Numbered from the stretch's first letter, positions 28,662 through 39,495 are shown. The stretch: DNA of 64,000 bases from Phlegmacium glaucopus (GCA_015039465.1 MU130363.1:86393-150392); one strand, 5' to 3'. Notes: generated by a model not told the origin, from the letters alone. A program made the numbers and translations.

Positions 28662-29713
28662 ATGAAGATTTTTTCCGCATGCTTTTTCTTTTTCTTTCTC
28701 TCCGTATCCATTCAAGCTCTTGACTTGGCCATCCCCAAGTTCGCACAAGACGGTGAGTAACTTGTCACCCTGGCAAGTATAACGACTCAACACCTCGTTG
28801 TTTTGCAGCCGCGGCCTCGGTTGAAAGCTTGTTCCAATGTAAGATTTATACCCTTTGAGTTTCGCTTGTCATATAAAGGTTTGTAGCATCCCATGAGAGT
28901 ATCTCTGGCCTCCTTCCGCCAGACTTCGATTTTTGGCGTTCTGCCGAAGATCTTGGTGACAAGGCCAATGCCTATACGGCGGATATCCTGAATGATGCTG
29001 CGGTGCAGTACGAAGACAAGATTAAGGAGATTAAGGAGATCATGAATCGGGTTGTTACGAGCGCAGAAGGAATGGAAACAATTCTCAAGGATGTGGACCT
29101 TAAAGAGTTTCAAAAACTATTCGAAGTCAAGCTATCCCATGCTTTTGAAAAGTTGAAAAAGGACTTTTCCGAACCACTGCCTGAGGATCAGACAGAGAGA
29201 TACCGACAGCAGGCGGCCACAATCTCTCAAGTTCTCGACACGACTGAAGATACACTTGTCGCTGTTTGCGCACTTTGGAATATACCTGAAGCTGATGTTC
29301 GAACGAAGTTCGCGGATATCAAATCCCATATGAACCATGCTCTGCTCATTATCGGTAAGTAATGGAGGCAGCTTATCATAGCGTATACTTCCGTGACCTG
29401 ACGGAGACCATTGGCAGTCAACCTCGTGTTGAACGAGCATCCTGTTCTATTCACAACCCTTGCTGTTTCAGCAGTTATCCTGGTAATCCCAAAGAGTTTT
29501 TTCCTTCGGCCTATATTTGGACTTCTTGGCTTTGGTCCTTTGGGTCCTGTCAAAGGTCAGTAGACCCGATTTTTATGGATAGTAATGTTTAAGCTCATCT
29601 AAACATTAGGGACATTCGCTACTTCATCCCAGCGTTTCTTCTTCGGTGCGGCAGTTGTAAAAGGTAGTTGGTTTTCAACGTTGCAGCGTGTAGGGATGAA
29701 AATGGTTTTGTGA
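28662..29713 (+). CDS. Secretory-pathway protein with ISG12 / IFI6-16-like C-terminal domain
   Basis: ATG 28662 encodes a signal peptide (MKIFSACFFFFFLSVSIQAL). A helical, charged middle follows (about 29000-29350), with KIKEIKEIMNRVV and EKLKKDFSEPLPED. After an intron at about 29354-29417 the frame reads LVLNEHPVLFTTLAVSAVIL and the hallmark block PIFGLLGFGPLGPVKGTFAT, SSQRFFFGAAV, WFSTLQRVGM. This matches the ISG12/6-16 pattern (GFGxxGPxxGS...AxxQ...LQSxGM), a hydrophobic glycine-rich domain named from interferon-induced human proteins and widespread in fungi. The stop is TGA 29711-29713. In animals such proteins sit in mitochondrial or ER membranes; the fungal function is unknown. Confidence 0.78.
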
Positions 29714-30491
29714 GGAAGCCTCTTGTTCGCGCCATCAAATCTTTCTTCTGGGATACAGAAATATACCTTTCTTGAAAGCCAATCATGTAATACCTCCGAC
29801 GTGTTCAAACGAGTTTCTTTCTTCGCTTTATCCGTGATGTACTAGTTACCAGTTTCTAGTTACCTCCAATCGTATGCTGTGTACTACAATCAGGATCAAG
29901 ATGCTACGGCTCTGCAAGGAAGTAGCAAGAAATAGTAAAAATGTTAGCTCGTTTGATCCAGGAGGCGAATTAAGATATTTCAGACATTAATGGTGCGACT
30001 ATTCTGCTGGTATATTATATACACCACGGTATTATGGGTTAATGATTTGGGTTTGAAATTAAAATGGATTGGTATCATGTTCGTCGAAAGGGAGGAAAAG
30101 AAAAGAAAACGATGGATATAACGGAAGGGAAAGGGGTGAAGGCGAGAATAAATATATAGAGGAGAGGTGTTGGGATAACAAACTCCTGCGAGCCCATATT
30201 TGGTATAGTAGATGCCCGCTACTGAATTTGTCACATATTCCCATTTCACTTTCTCTCGTTTCTCAGCTCTTGAAACATCCGTTCACAACCCAATACTGTA
30301 GTCAATATATTCCTTATTGTTTCTACAGTGGCTTTTGTTCTCCTCATTGTAGTTTAGCTCCTTGTCTTCTTTTAAGATATATACCTTTCGTCGTATACTC
30401 ATTTTCCCTCAGTCGTTTGCTTCATCGCTCGCAAACACTGAGCAAATCCGTGCTGGAATCTTACAGAGAGAGTGTGGGGAGTAGTGTGCTT
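29714..30491. other. Convergent spacer, 778 bp
   Basis: Contains an A/G-rich tract near 30085-30160 that creates overlapping open frames on both strands; these look like composition artefacts. No recognisable gene. Confidence 0.45.
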
Positions 30492-31837
30492 CTAACTTGT
30501 CTTGTCTGACTGTAGGTTCAATCGAGGTTTCCCGTATGTATGTTCGAACCTTTTCGTTTCGTTGATGTATCTGAAAAATTGCGCTGAATTCTTTTCTCCC
30601 AAAATGTTCATGTCTTCGTCGTATGTAGGAAGCGGTTCCGTCGGAGATTTCGCAGTAGTTGTGGCGGATGAACCAGCCGGGGTCTTTGTCGAGGCTTCCG
30701 TCCCTGATTTCACCTTTCTCTGATATGTGCATCAGCAAGTGATTTTTATGTATACTTTGAATGCAACCTTACTTGTATGCTCATGGTTTCGATGCGGCTG
30801 CTAGTCTCACTTACGACTACCGCTTTCGGCGGTTTATCCAAAGCACGGAGATCAATGACCAGAATTTTCCCATTTTCTGTCCCCACATATGTGACGGCGC
30901 CTTCCGGAGAAAATCCAATGGTTGTAAGAGGAATCTTGATGTTGAGTGTTCGGAAAAGTCTGGACATCAAGTAAGATTATGAAAAGTAGAATACAAAACG
31001 CCACTTACGCCTCTTCTTTCTCCAAATCAATAAGACCAATAAAGCCTCCGGATGTCGCAGCCGCAATTAATGTCTTGCTGAAGGGACTACATGCGATAGC
31101 TGTGATGTTCCCGGACGCTGCCTCCGTCAATGTGATGGTTTTTATTGGAACGGATGGACGTGTAGTATCATATATCAAGATTTGTTTCCCAGCTGCCACT
31201 AAGAGTCTTGTCCGGCAATGTGGGTGGAATGCAGACGTGTTGATATCTTGACCCCCCAGCGTTAATCCTTGCAAGACAGAATGGGATCCCAACGTTAGGT
31301 TATGAACTGAACGGCGTTCGCAGAGGTGGAAGCAAGCAAAGAGTTATCATTTGACAAGGAGGTGACAGAGGCTTTTTCTTCAAAGACTTGTGAAACCTTC
31401 GGATTAGAACCACATTCCAACACATGGATCTTGTCACCGGTGTCAAATATCACTGTGGATCTGTCCTTTGCAACCAAATGTCTAATCGCCTCTGAATCGT
31501 CTGATGTATAGATATCTTTCAAAGTATTTGACGATGGATCATACTTGTGAATTGTGTGTGCAGATGAAAGGTAAAGAAAAGAGTTATCGGGTGACCAAAA
31601 GCTTGCTACCGGTGTATGAAGCAGGCAAAGACATGAAGGGATAGAGGAAGGCGCTTTCGAGGGGTCTGCGACGCTGGGGGCCTCTGGCGTTGTAGCGGCG
31701 AGCATTGCCAAAAGATTTTGGGAATCCAACCTGTGAGCGACGCGATCGTGACGCATCAGGTGACCTGTGACTTCGTTATTCTTTACCCACTCATTATCAA
31801 CGCTTTTCAGGTTAACCGTTACACCTTCCTTCCCCAT
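30492..31837 (-). CDS. WD40 repeat protein, NEDD1-like layout
   Basis: ATG at 31837 (MGKEGVTVNLKSVDNEW). The protein has degenerate beta-propeller blades across several exons: PVASFWSPDNSFLYLSSAHT, SLSNDNSLLASTSANAVQFI, AFHPHCRTRLLVAAGKQILI, ACSPFSKTLIAAATSGGFIG and GFSPEGAVTYVGTENGKILV. A Ser/Thr/Pro-rich C-terminus follows, ending at TAG (30492-30494). The early helix-like N-terminus and weak GH/WD signatures resemble NEDD1-type proteins that recruit gamma-tubulin, but I see no diagnostic C-terminal helix, so this is only a suggestion. The ATG lies 42 bp from the first codon-like remains of the glyoxalase relic on the other strand. Confidence 0.72.
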
Positions 31838-31968
31838 CCAGATTTAATGTATTGTTGTAAATTTATCTTGAATTAACTATGCCTGGAGCATCTACCTCCA
31901 ATATCCATCGATTTCTTTTTCGTGGTACAACAACTCAAGACCCTGAACAGTGACCTGGAATGACCTAG

Positions 31969-32660
31969 TTCAATCATACCATGATCCGTGTCAAGGATCC
32001 CAAGGTGTCCCTGCCATAGATTCATCTGTTGAAACTGCATGTTTTTTTTGTTACAGATCCTTGGAATGAATCTCCTCTCTGGTATTCACCAATCATCAAT
32101 TTAGCTCTTGTCAAACTACTCTGACTCAGATCTTCCACTTATAATTCGGGATGAAATTTGCCGATTTCACATTTTACTTCCTCCCTTTCAATCACGATGG
32201 CAAGGAGTTGACACTGAAGAAAAAGAGGCCGCTAGATTTTCCCGTAAAGGTCTGTTTTTCTTTCCTCCTCTCAGAACGTCTGCCTCTGATTCTGACCATC
32301 TGTTTTTTTTTTCTTTTTCATCTTTACAAAGGTGTACTTGAGCTCACACACAACCACGGGACTGAATCGGACCCAAACTTCCAAGGGTACGCCAATGGAA
32401 ACTCCGATCCAGGTCGGGGATTCGGACATATCACCATTACCGTCAACGATGTCGAGAAGGCTTGTGAGCGATTCGACAAACTTGGTGTCCAATTCAGGAA
32501 ACGACCATCCGATGGTAAATTGAGAAACGTCGCGTTCATTTTGGATCCTGATGGGTGAGCTCATATTCAATCAACGTATAGTTGTCTCCACATAGCTAAT
32601 CCGGTTTTGCATTGTTGCAGTTATTGGGTTGAGGTCATTCCTGGTGTGTATAAACTTTAA
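31969..32660 (+). pseudogene. Glyoxalase I (lactoylglutathione lyase) pseudogene
   Basis: Clear glyoxalase I pieces occur in order: FNHTMIRVKDPKVSL at 31969, ILGMNLL near 32060, [16 protein letters not shown] at about 32160-32215, [63 protein letters not shown] and YWVEVIPG. The metal ligand positions (H in FNHT, E in VLEL, H in GFGH, E in WVEV) are kept. It is broken: after KVSL the FYxE part is missing and TAG follows; a frame change separates HDGKEL from EEKEAA near 32214; and the usual N-terminal exon is absent. The intact enzyme would detoxify methylglyoxal with glutathione. Confidence 0.75.
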
Positions 32661-32927
32661 ATATGGTGAAAACTCAATAAAGGCAAAACAACTGTAATCA
32701 GGTTTCTACTCATGCACAAGTCATGCGCATGGATCATTTCGTGTGGGACCGTCTTTTTGTTATCGATGGCAACTGAACCAGATAAAGCCTTTTGAGCGCT
32801 TAAGTCACTGACACGGCCGTTCTAAAACCTGATGAGGTTGACCCTCTGTTTTCACCAACCTTCGCTCGTCAGCCAGAGATGTCTTCTCAGCTTCCAGGGG
32901 CAGCAGGTCCTAGCAATTTATCCTCTC

Positions 32928-33138
32928 ATGGCTGGCCAATCTCAGTTGTCCTGTGAACAATGCAAAGTCCAACAGCTAGATCTCAAAAGATGTGCGAAGT
33001 GTAAAGCTGTGTTATACTGCGTACGTTCAATTAAAAATCTTTCAACTTGAATTATAAAGTACTAACCTTTCCCTATTATTATTAAACTAACGCTAGTCCA
33101 AAGATTGTCAAATCAGACATTGGAAGATACACAAATAA
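32928..33138 (+). pseudogene. Truncated MYND zinc finger ORF
   Basis: ATG 32928 encodes MAGQSQLSCEQCK, then LKRCAKCKAVLYC. An intron at about 33020-33098 joins SKDCQIRHWKIHK. The C/C/C/C/C/C/H pattern of MYND fingers is present, but TAA 33136-33138 follows exactly where the last Cys would normally occur. A short open frame further on (about 33195-33317, GDFPVFKCFIPELMKVNHPV) may be the rest of the former protein in another register. MYND fingers bind proline-rich peptides and are abundant in agaricomycetes. Probably a relic. Confidence 0.6.
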
Positions 33139-33519
33139 ATCTGTGTCCGTCCAGCACCTGCCAGCAAGCACAGTATAGCTAGCGTCAGAGAATGAAGGCG
33201 CTCTGTGTGGGGTATCCAGTAGCAATGGCGATTTCCCAGTATTCAAGTGCTTCATACCTGAACTTATGAAAGTGAACCATCCCGTCTTCACCTTGGGCGA
33301 GCTTTATCAATCATAGATTTGCTTGGCTCTTTGAGTCATTGACCACAGAAAATGTAGTTGAGTCTGTTGAGAATGCTGAATTTTCGCCCTTATTAGATTG
33401 TTATTAGACTTCATCTTGAAACCATGAACGGTCCAAACTACTAGGTCCAAAAACTTGGTACTAGTAAATGTAATATGTTTGACTCGGATCTCCTAATGAT
33501 CCTCAACTTACTGGGCCTT

Positions 33520-34777
33520 TTCAACTAGGATCTACATATAACATCAACCAAAACATGCAGGTAAATTACAAGATAGAACGACTGCCCGTGTTGCCTAGTA
33601 ATCAATTCTTCCTTAAAAAAAACAAAAAGTTATCAGGCTTCGGGAGGAGCTATGATCGACGCAGGCTCAGCGCTCATTCCTCCGTATATACCAACCGTAC
33701 TTACAATCATGGTGCGAACTGGGCAAGCAATAATACATTGTTTGCAATCTGGATTGGCATTAATGATGTGGTGAGTACCAAATTCGTATTATTATTACTT
33801 CGTAATATAGGTCAGTATAATCTTGTGTTTCTTCCACAGGGAACTTCGTCTGGTTGGGTACATCCATATGTTACGGTTTTTCGCGAATGCGAAAAAAAGA
33901 ATCAATTTGCGTATGTTCGGTGAATGGATAGACGAACATTAGCCAACTTGATGCGTTTCATACCGTGCTTATGAACTATCTCACTACTCAAGTATGATTA
34001 TCCTTCCTCCGGGTTCGCCATATAATTGACCAGCATAATAACCACACTCCCTCTTTCACTTTTTTTCACTTTTTTCTAGCTCGACATCCTCTACGAATCC
34101 GGGGCCCATTCCTTCCGAGTCCTCCTCTTAACCGTCCCAACTACCGATCGAGCCCCACTCACCCTCCAACATCCAGTAGTTGCCAAGCTACATGGGCTAC
34201 TTGCCGATTATAATAAACATCTTAAACACACAGCTTTGAAATTCCAGGCTAAACATGCTTCTGGGAATGGGAAGGGAGAAGGACAAGTCCAAATAACACT
34301 ATTCGACACTGAACCCATATTCAACACTTTATTGAATAACACTCATACCCTTGAATTTGTCAACCAAACAGGATTTTGTGAAGCCTATCATAATGGGACG
34401 CCCGAGTTGGCGACGCAAACACCACCTTGTGCTCCTGTGTCTAGTTATTTGTGAGTTTGATTTTGCCGTTATGAGCAGTTGAAGTGGGGGAGTGAAACTC
34501 TGACTTGGTTCAAATTCAACCTTTTTTTTTATAGCTGGTTGAATACATTGTATCCTTTGTTTACGATTCATGAGTGAGTTTGAGGCTTTAACTAATTGTT
34601 GATTTGTGATGCTCATTTCATCTCCCTTTGTGCAGCGTGCTCGCGCGTGCGATTTCAACCGTCAGTCAAAACCTTTCGGCGTTATCAAGCACTATGGGTA
34701 TGTCCCAGCCCTCGTTTCTTGCGGCTTGGAAATTGAAGTACTTAGTACATAAATATAGAGCTGCTTCGGCAGTGTAA
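33520..34777 (+). pseudogene. GDSL / CE16-like esterase, 5'-degraded
   Basis: The central and C-terminal parts of a secreted GDSL esterase (carbohydrate esterase family 16-like) are readable: ANWASNNTLFAIWIGINDVG (block III Asn), LDILYESGAHSFRVLLLTVP, LFDTEPIFNTLLNN, GFCEAYHNGTPELATQTPP, YLWLNTLYPLFTIHDVLARA (the catalytic Asp-x-x-His equivalent appears as TIHDVL). Before them, ASGGAMIDAGSALIPPYIPT is in a different frame, with a deletion of the usual linker. The signal peptide and GDS motif are not found. An intron near 33805-33945 restores SQLDAFHTVLMNYL. The frame stops at TAA 34775-34777. Intact relatives deacetylate plant polysaccharides; this copy is probably inactive. Confidence 0.65.
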
Positions 34778-34915
34778 TGATTTATTAAAGATGCAAGTTC
34801 AAGAGATTGGGCAAGGAGTATGATTGTACCATGACATTCGTCCAGTGCTGCCTCATAACACTATATATGTGAGGAGAGAAAGTGAGGTTACCCAGGAAAG
34901 AGAATAAATGGGTTT

Positions 34916-35716
34916 TTGCCACCCGACTCGCTTTTGGACAGGCCACATATCATTCAATACGTTCCATCCGTTAGCGTACCACTGGATCAGGAAATCATCC
35001 TCGTCGAACATCTAGACCCCCATTTACAGTATGGACAAGGGAAGTGGCAGCTTCTAGCAGCGTTGGTTCCAAATATGAATATGACTTTGGTTCTGGATCA
35101 ACGTTAAATTTCAGTTTCATTGGTATGCAAATCACACCCTTATCATGGCAAATGATTATCGGCTGACTTACTGTCGTGATGTCAGGTGTTTCCCTAAGCT
35201 GGTATGGATTTTCACCCAATGGGTTGTACGGTGGTCCCCCTCTCGCTGCATCGCCAGTAACGTATTCCATTGATGGGCAAGCACCCATCAGCTTTCAGCT
35301 GCCATATGAGAATGCAAACTCATTATTTCAACAAAAATTCTTCGAAACCGCACAACTTCCCGCAGGACCTCACATTGAATGTAGTATATCACGGCAACAA
35401 TTCAACGCCTCTTACTGTAGAATACCTCATAATCCAAAATGAGACATTACTATCCACAACGACATCTGTATCCCCTCATGCGACCTCTTCCACTACCGGT
35501 AGTAGTGTTTCCGGAACATCAACCCCAACGAAGAGCTCTACTCCAGTCGGTGCTATCGTTGGAGGTGTGGTTGGCGGCCTTGCTCTCACTGTCTTTATTA
35601 TCTTTGCAATTCTTCTCCTACACCGCCGCCAGAAACGCGCTGCAGAGGCAATTGCCGTTAGCTCCACGCCTCGGCCCTTTAATTATACTCTTCTGCACCC
35701 CTCAAGCACCAGCTAA
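34916..35716 (+). pseudogene. Broken single-pass membrane protein of a basidiomycete family
   Basis: Pieces of a common basidiomycete type-I membrane protein occur in order: an extracellular module (LDPHLQYGQGKWQLL; YEYDFGSGSTLNFSFIG; VSLSWYGFSPNGLYGGPPLA; YSIDGQAPISFQLPYEN; FFETAQLPAGPH; LTLNVVYHGNNSTPLTVEYL), a Ser/Thr stalk, and the helix AIVGGVVGGLALTVFIIFAI followed by HRRQKRAAEA. Two frame changes interrupt it, one near 35065 and one near 35375 (between AGPH and LTLNVV). No signal peptide or in-frame ATG is found at the 5' end. An intron at about 35122-35186 remains. Function is unknown; family members are predicted cell-surface proteins. Confidence 0.62.
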
Positions 35717-36987
35717 ATCCCTCATAATCGGGTGGTGTTTCCCATTCTCAAACCCCCAGACGACGCGCATGGGAAGTGCTGTGACATAGGGAATCGAAGG
35801 GCACATATATGGATCGATCCCTAGCCTCAATGCTTCGCCCGATGCCGTTGCACATACAACAAATCTATGTCCTGTTCCCTCCTTTGGCTACAATCAACCC
35901 CTTGTTACCTACTCTGCCGACCGTAGCGTCACGTCCTTCGCCATTACCTTTACGCAGCGAAACAAACAGAGGGGCTGGCTGCGCTTGGACCTTAACGACG
36001 AGGCGATGCACCGCCAGCTGCTATTCACGAACAGATGCCGTTTTTCAGGCTTAGGTTTTATAAGACCAAGTCCTCAATTTCGGAACCCTCCATTGGCATC
36101 TACAACCACTTGATATTGCGAAACATGGAAATAACCTGTGAGTAATTCCTTGTTCACCTTTTGTTTATGCTACTCTTTGAAAACTGACCGGATTTAATCG
36201 TGTAGAATCCGACAGAACCCAAGACTTACCGGGAGCATCTAAGGCTAGTATAATGGTAAAGTGGAGTCTCGGAATACATTCAATAAAGTATGTCCACAAA
36301 TGAATGTCTTAGTGCCAGTTAGTATACTTCAATGCCCGTTACTAAGTATACCCATTTACTATGCAACACTATGATGAAGAATATGTATTAGACAAAACAA
36401 AACAGCCGATGAGAATAGCATGATGTAGTGCACGGGGATCGATATATGTGATCTAGAATCGATATATGTGATCTAGAAGTGCTAAGAACCACGAGACTAG
36501 AATTTGGTGAGGGAGTGACAGTTGGATCTAATACCCCAGAATTGTTGCGAATAATGTTGGTGCCAATTACTTTGACCTGAGTTCCTGGACATGGAAACCC
36601 AATTGATTAACAACTTGATGTCTTTTAAAAAATAGTGCTCACTACTATGAAATGCAAACGAAAGGCTTGCATTCGCTTGGGTACCGTCGAGTGTACTTCG
36701 AAAAGGAGGACCAAAAATTCCTTGAGAATCCTAACTGCCTTGATCTGGATACCATGATGGTCCATTATACCGAATTCTTGAGCCAACGTTATCAACTATT
36801 ATCTATCGAGGAACTGTTGTCGACATTAGTAGCAGTCAAAGCAGGACGATTATTGTTGTCGATTATTGAGCATTGAGCATCCAAAACAATTGCCAAACGC
36901 GGCACGCACCAAATCACATGCAAAACGCAATTCCTTCAGCGCCTCTAACGTCAACAGTTACCACTGAGTCTATTACCAGTGACCAGA
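35717..36987. other. Relic/repeat spacer, about 1.3 kb
   Basis: 35790-36055 has an open frame with Pro/Leu-rich translation that I cannot assign; it may be the lost cytosolic tail of the preceding relic. A frame at about 36652-36876 (KGLHSLGYRRVYFEKEDQKF) is not recognised and may be a former 5' exon of the next gene. The rest shows no structure except the duplicated 20-mer listed separately. Confidence 0.4.
36438..36477. repeat. Tandem duplication of a 20-bp unit
   Basis: Two adjacent exact copies of atcgatatatgtgatctaga, at 36438-36457 and 36458-36477. Possibly a replication-slippage or insertion footprint at the edge of the repeat island. Confidence 0.9.
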
Positions 36988-38499
36988 ATGTCTCTGATAA
37001 CACGTCGCGGCCGCATCTCGGTCAAACCTTTTGCATCAGTTCCATCACTGGCTAACCTCCCATCAATCCAACGTGCACAAGCCTCAGTCTCAAATGTATC
37101 ATCCCGCTGTAGGGTTGAAGGTGTTGACCTCTCAGAGGGCTGCCTCGTGACAAAATCCATCAAATATACTCACCAGCTCAGCCATTGGATCAATGCTGCT
37201 CAAAATAATGATCCTGAACCCATTGCAGGCATCAGTTTCATAGGCTCATAGTTACAGTTATTGATTTGATGTTATTACAGGAGGACCTCTTTGAAGAACT
37301 CTTATGTGTTACTCCAGCAGTGTTCACACTTGATCAACCATGTAATCTTGCTTTCCGTAAGTTTGCACCACCTATAAGCTTTATGTGCAATAAGTCATGC
37401 CTGATTTTGAACAGTTGAAAGCTTCATCCACACTGCACTTGACCTGTATGCTTTCATTGCAATAACAGCCTCCCTCTCAACTCTCAATGACCTCATTGAG
37501 ATGGTTCAGTCTGACAATGACCGCAGGCAGCTGGCAATGGATGACCATGGGCTTTACTTTCACCGTTCACTCAATGTTACTACCCATCTCCTCAATTTTG
37601 CTCATTGAGTGATACTAATCTTTGTAAAATAGTTCAATCTCCCAAGCTTTACTAAGCCAGAGTATGAATTAGTGGCACTGCACCCAGAACATTTCCTCCC
37701 ACTTGGCAACATGCTCACAGTTTACAACCCTAGTACTGCAATCTACAAACACTATGTTGTGGCAACAGATCGATATCTCCGTGAGTCACCCCATCCTAGT
37801 AGCCCTCATCTGCCAGCCTTCCACCATGTCTCTGAGGACCGTGAGCCAGCCCTCTGCCTGAATGTCTTTCTTGTCATCATCAATGCAGAAATCAAATTCC
37901 ACCGCTACTTCAATATGGTCCAACCAACACTCCCTCTTCCTGCTGAGGTTATCAATCTAATGCATTGTACAATTAAGCTTGTCAATCTTCTTTACTGGCA
38001 GCCAGTGCCAAAGAAGGGTTCACAGGGGGAAAAGGTGATAGCTCAGAGGCTGGCTGACCAGCAAATACATACTGGGAGACCTGTGAGGACTATTGAGAAG
38101 GAGTGTGGTGACTCTGGTGAAGAGGATGCTAGTATGGCAGAGGATGATCAGGAAGTGCAAATCCCATCCTACTCTCATGCAGGGTTAGGCCATTGCAGTA
38201 GACTCCGTTGGTTAGCAGATGTGGACTTGGAGACACGTATGGGATATGGGAGGGCACTGATGAGTGGCCATGGTATGCTGCACTTCCTTTCATGTTCCAA
38301 GCCATACACACTAACACTGTCTTTGCATAGATCATGAATATGACCCTGCCCTATTTGAAGATGCAATCCCACTCAATGACTGTGTGTGTTTGTTCTATTG
38401 CTTTAGACTCACAGCTCATTCTTATCTTGTACAGCACATCTCTACTCTGATAAGACAGCTGTAGAGGCATGGCAACAAGGGGTTAGTAAATGCCAGTGA
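36988..38499 (+). CDS. Agaricomycete-specific HNH-nuclease-like protein
   Basis: ATG 36988 (MSLITRRGRISVKPFASV). The exons read EGCLVTKSIKYTHQLSHWIN, EDLFEELLCVTPAVFTLDQP, ESFIHTALDLYAFIAITASL, GLYFHRSLN, FTKPEYELVALHPEHFLPLG, HYVVATDRYLRE, LCLNVFLVIINAEIKFHRYF and LVNLLYWQP, then an acidic tail. Introns at about 37358-37413, 37570-37633, 38274-38331 and 38383-38434 keep the frame to TGA 38497-38499. The border near 37240-37281 lacks a clear GT donor. The pattern CLVT...H...(N-rich)...D/S-x-N-L...IH...F/YxFxPL recalls the HNH-type proteins expanded in agaricomycetes, but the catalytic His-Asn-His is not certain. It sits between relics and repeats and may itself be a repeated gene. Confidence 0.55.
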
Positions 38500-38767
38500 G
38501 ATATCCATTTTGTTTTCTTGGCCTTCAAGTTGGATGGACAGAAAAGTGTGGCAAATCCTTAGCTATAACAGTGTCAGTTATGAGTCATATTTATAGGACT
38601 CATTCTATTATTGGCCTGGACTGGCCAAAAATTTAGCTGGTGTTAAGGGTTAAGTTTCCAGCAAATGCCGATACCTATTTTTAGTTCCCCATGTTCGTCG
38701 GCGCTGTGCAATCCAACCTCCCTCAACATCTGTCTGTCAGGGGACCTCCCTTCGGTCCTACCCTATG

Positions 38768-38899
38768 CTATAAATCATTGTGAGTGTTGTATATAAACAC
38801 CAACCAGAGAGCAGTGGACCAGTCTTTAGGTCAAGAGACTCCCTGTTATTCATTTAGGGAAGGCTTAGCCTTAGACTTGTAACACACAGAGGTAGGGGG
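38768..38899 (+). repeat. Dispersed repeat, copy 1 (LTR-like, TATA-containing)
   Basis: Closely resembles 63013-63144 in the same orientation. Shared landmarks are tataaatca, tataaa/acaccaaccagagagca, tggac(c/t)agtctttaggtcaa-like text, ctccctgtt, tttagggaagg and cacacagaggtagggg. The TATA-like box followed by conserved sequence suggests the promoter/R part of a retroelement LTR; the element ends were not found. Confidence 0.8.
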
Positions 38900-38914
38900 G
38901 TGGAATTAGGCTGA

Positions 38915-39025
38915 CCCTTACCCTTACCCTTGGCTGAGGGTAAGGGTTTTGGAGGGTAAGGGTAAGGGTTTCTGAGGGGTTGGAGGGTAAAAACCCCAGC
39001 AGGGTTTAGTGCAAGGGTTTGGTCC
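38915..39025. repeat. G-rich (TAAGGG/CCCTTA) repeat patch
   Basis: Degenerate runs of CCCTTACCCTTACCC followed by GGGTAAGGG blocks that can fold back on each other. Similar text recurs inside both arms of the 39494-40046 inverted repeat. The unit is TAAGGG, not the telomeric TTAGGG. Confidence 0.85.
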
Positions 39026-39111
39026 AAATTCTTTCTCAAGCTTTGTAATCCAAAGGAGCCTTCAAAGTAGCTATTATTTAAAACATGTTCAGGGTGTTAA
39101 AGGTGTTTTAA

Positions 39112-39495
39112 ATAGTGTTGTTGAGGCTAGCTTGAGCACTTTTAGTATTTTTCAAATAACATGACACCATGTACTCTGATTGCTTAGTGTATGGAGATGA
39201 CCCCCTGGCTTATAGGGTCCTTGATATGTTTAAATATTTATAGAATTCTTTGGAATTTATTGGAATTGATATTTCCATCAAGCCATTTGGTCAAGTGGCT
39301 AGCTTGAAGCCACTTGACAAATGGCTTGATGGCAATATAAATTCCAATAAATCCCATAATATTCTATATATATTTATACATATCAAGGACCCTATAAGCC
39401 AGGGGGTTATCTCCCAACACTAAGCAATCAGAGTACATGGTGTCATGATATCTGCAAAATACTAAAAGTGCTCAAGCCAGCCTCAACAACACTAT
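39112..39495. repeat. Foldback element A (inverted repeat, arms about 190 bp)
   Basis: The left arm begins tagtgttgttgaggctagc and the right arm ends with its complement gctcaagccagcctcaaca. Matching inner blocks are ctctgattgcttagtg / cactaagcaatcagag-like, ccctggcttatagggtccttg / its complement, and ccatcaagccatttg / aaatggcttgatgg around a centre near 39303. There is almost no spacer. No coding sequence; resembles a MITE or foldback transposon. Confidence 0.88.

Noticed and set aside
30069..30509. 146-residue open frame
   Set aside because: It spans an A/G-rich tract then Cys/Leu-rich text with no similarity; opposite-strand frames exist too. Composition artefact.
36225..36300. tRNA-like A box (tagtataatggtaaa)
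   Set aside because: No anticodon arm, T arm or B box follows at the right distance.
36438..36477. CRISPR-like direct repeat
   Set aside because: Two adjacent 20-bp copies without spacers in a eukaryotic genome; a simple duplication.
38915..39025. Internal telomere repeat
   Set aside because: The unit is TAAGGG/CCCTTA, not TTAGGG/CCCTAA. It occurs in mirrored form inside foldback B, so it belongs to that repeat.
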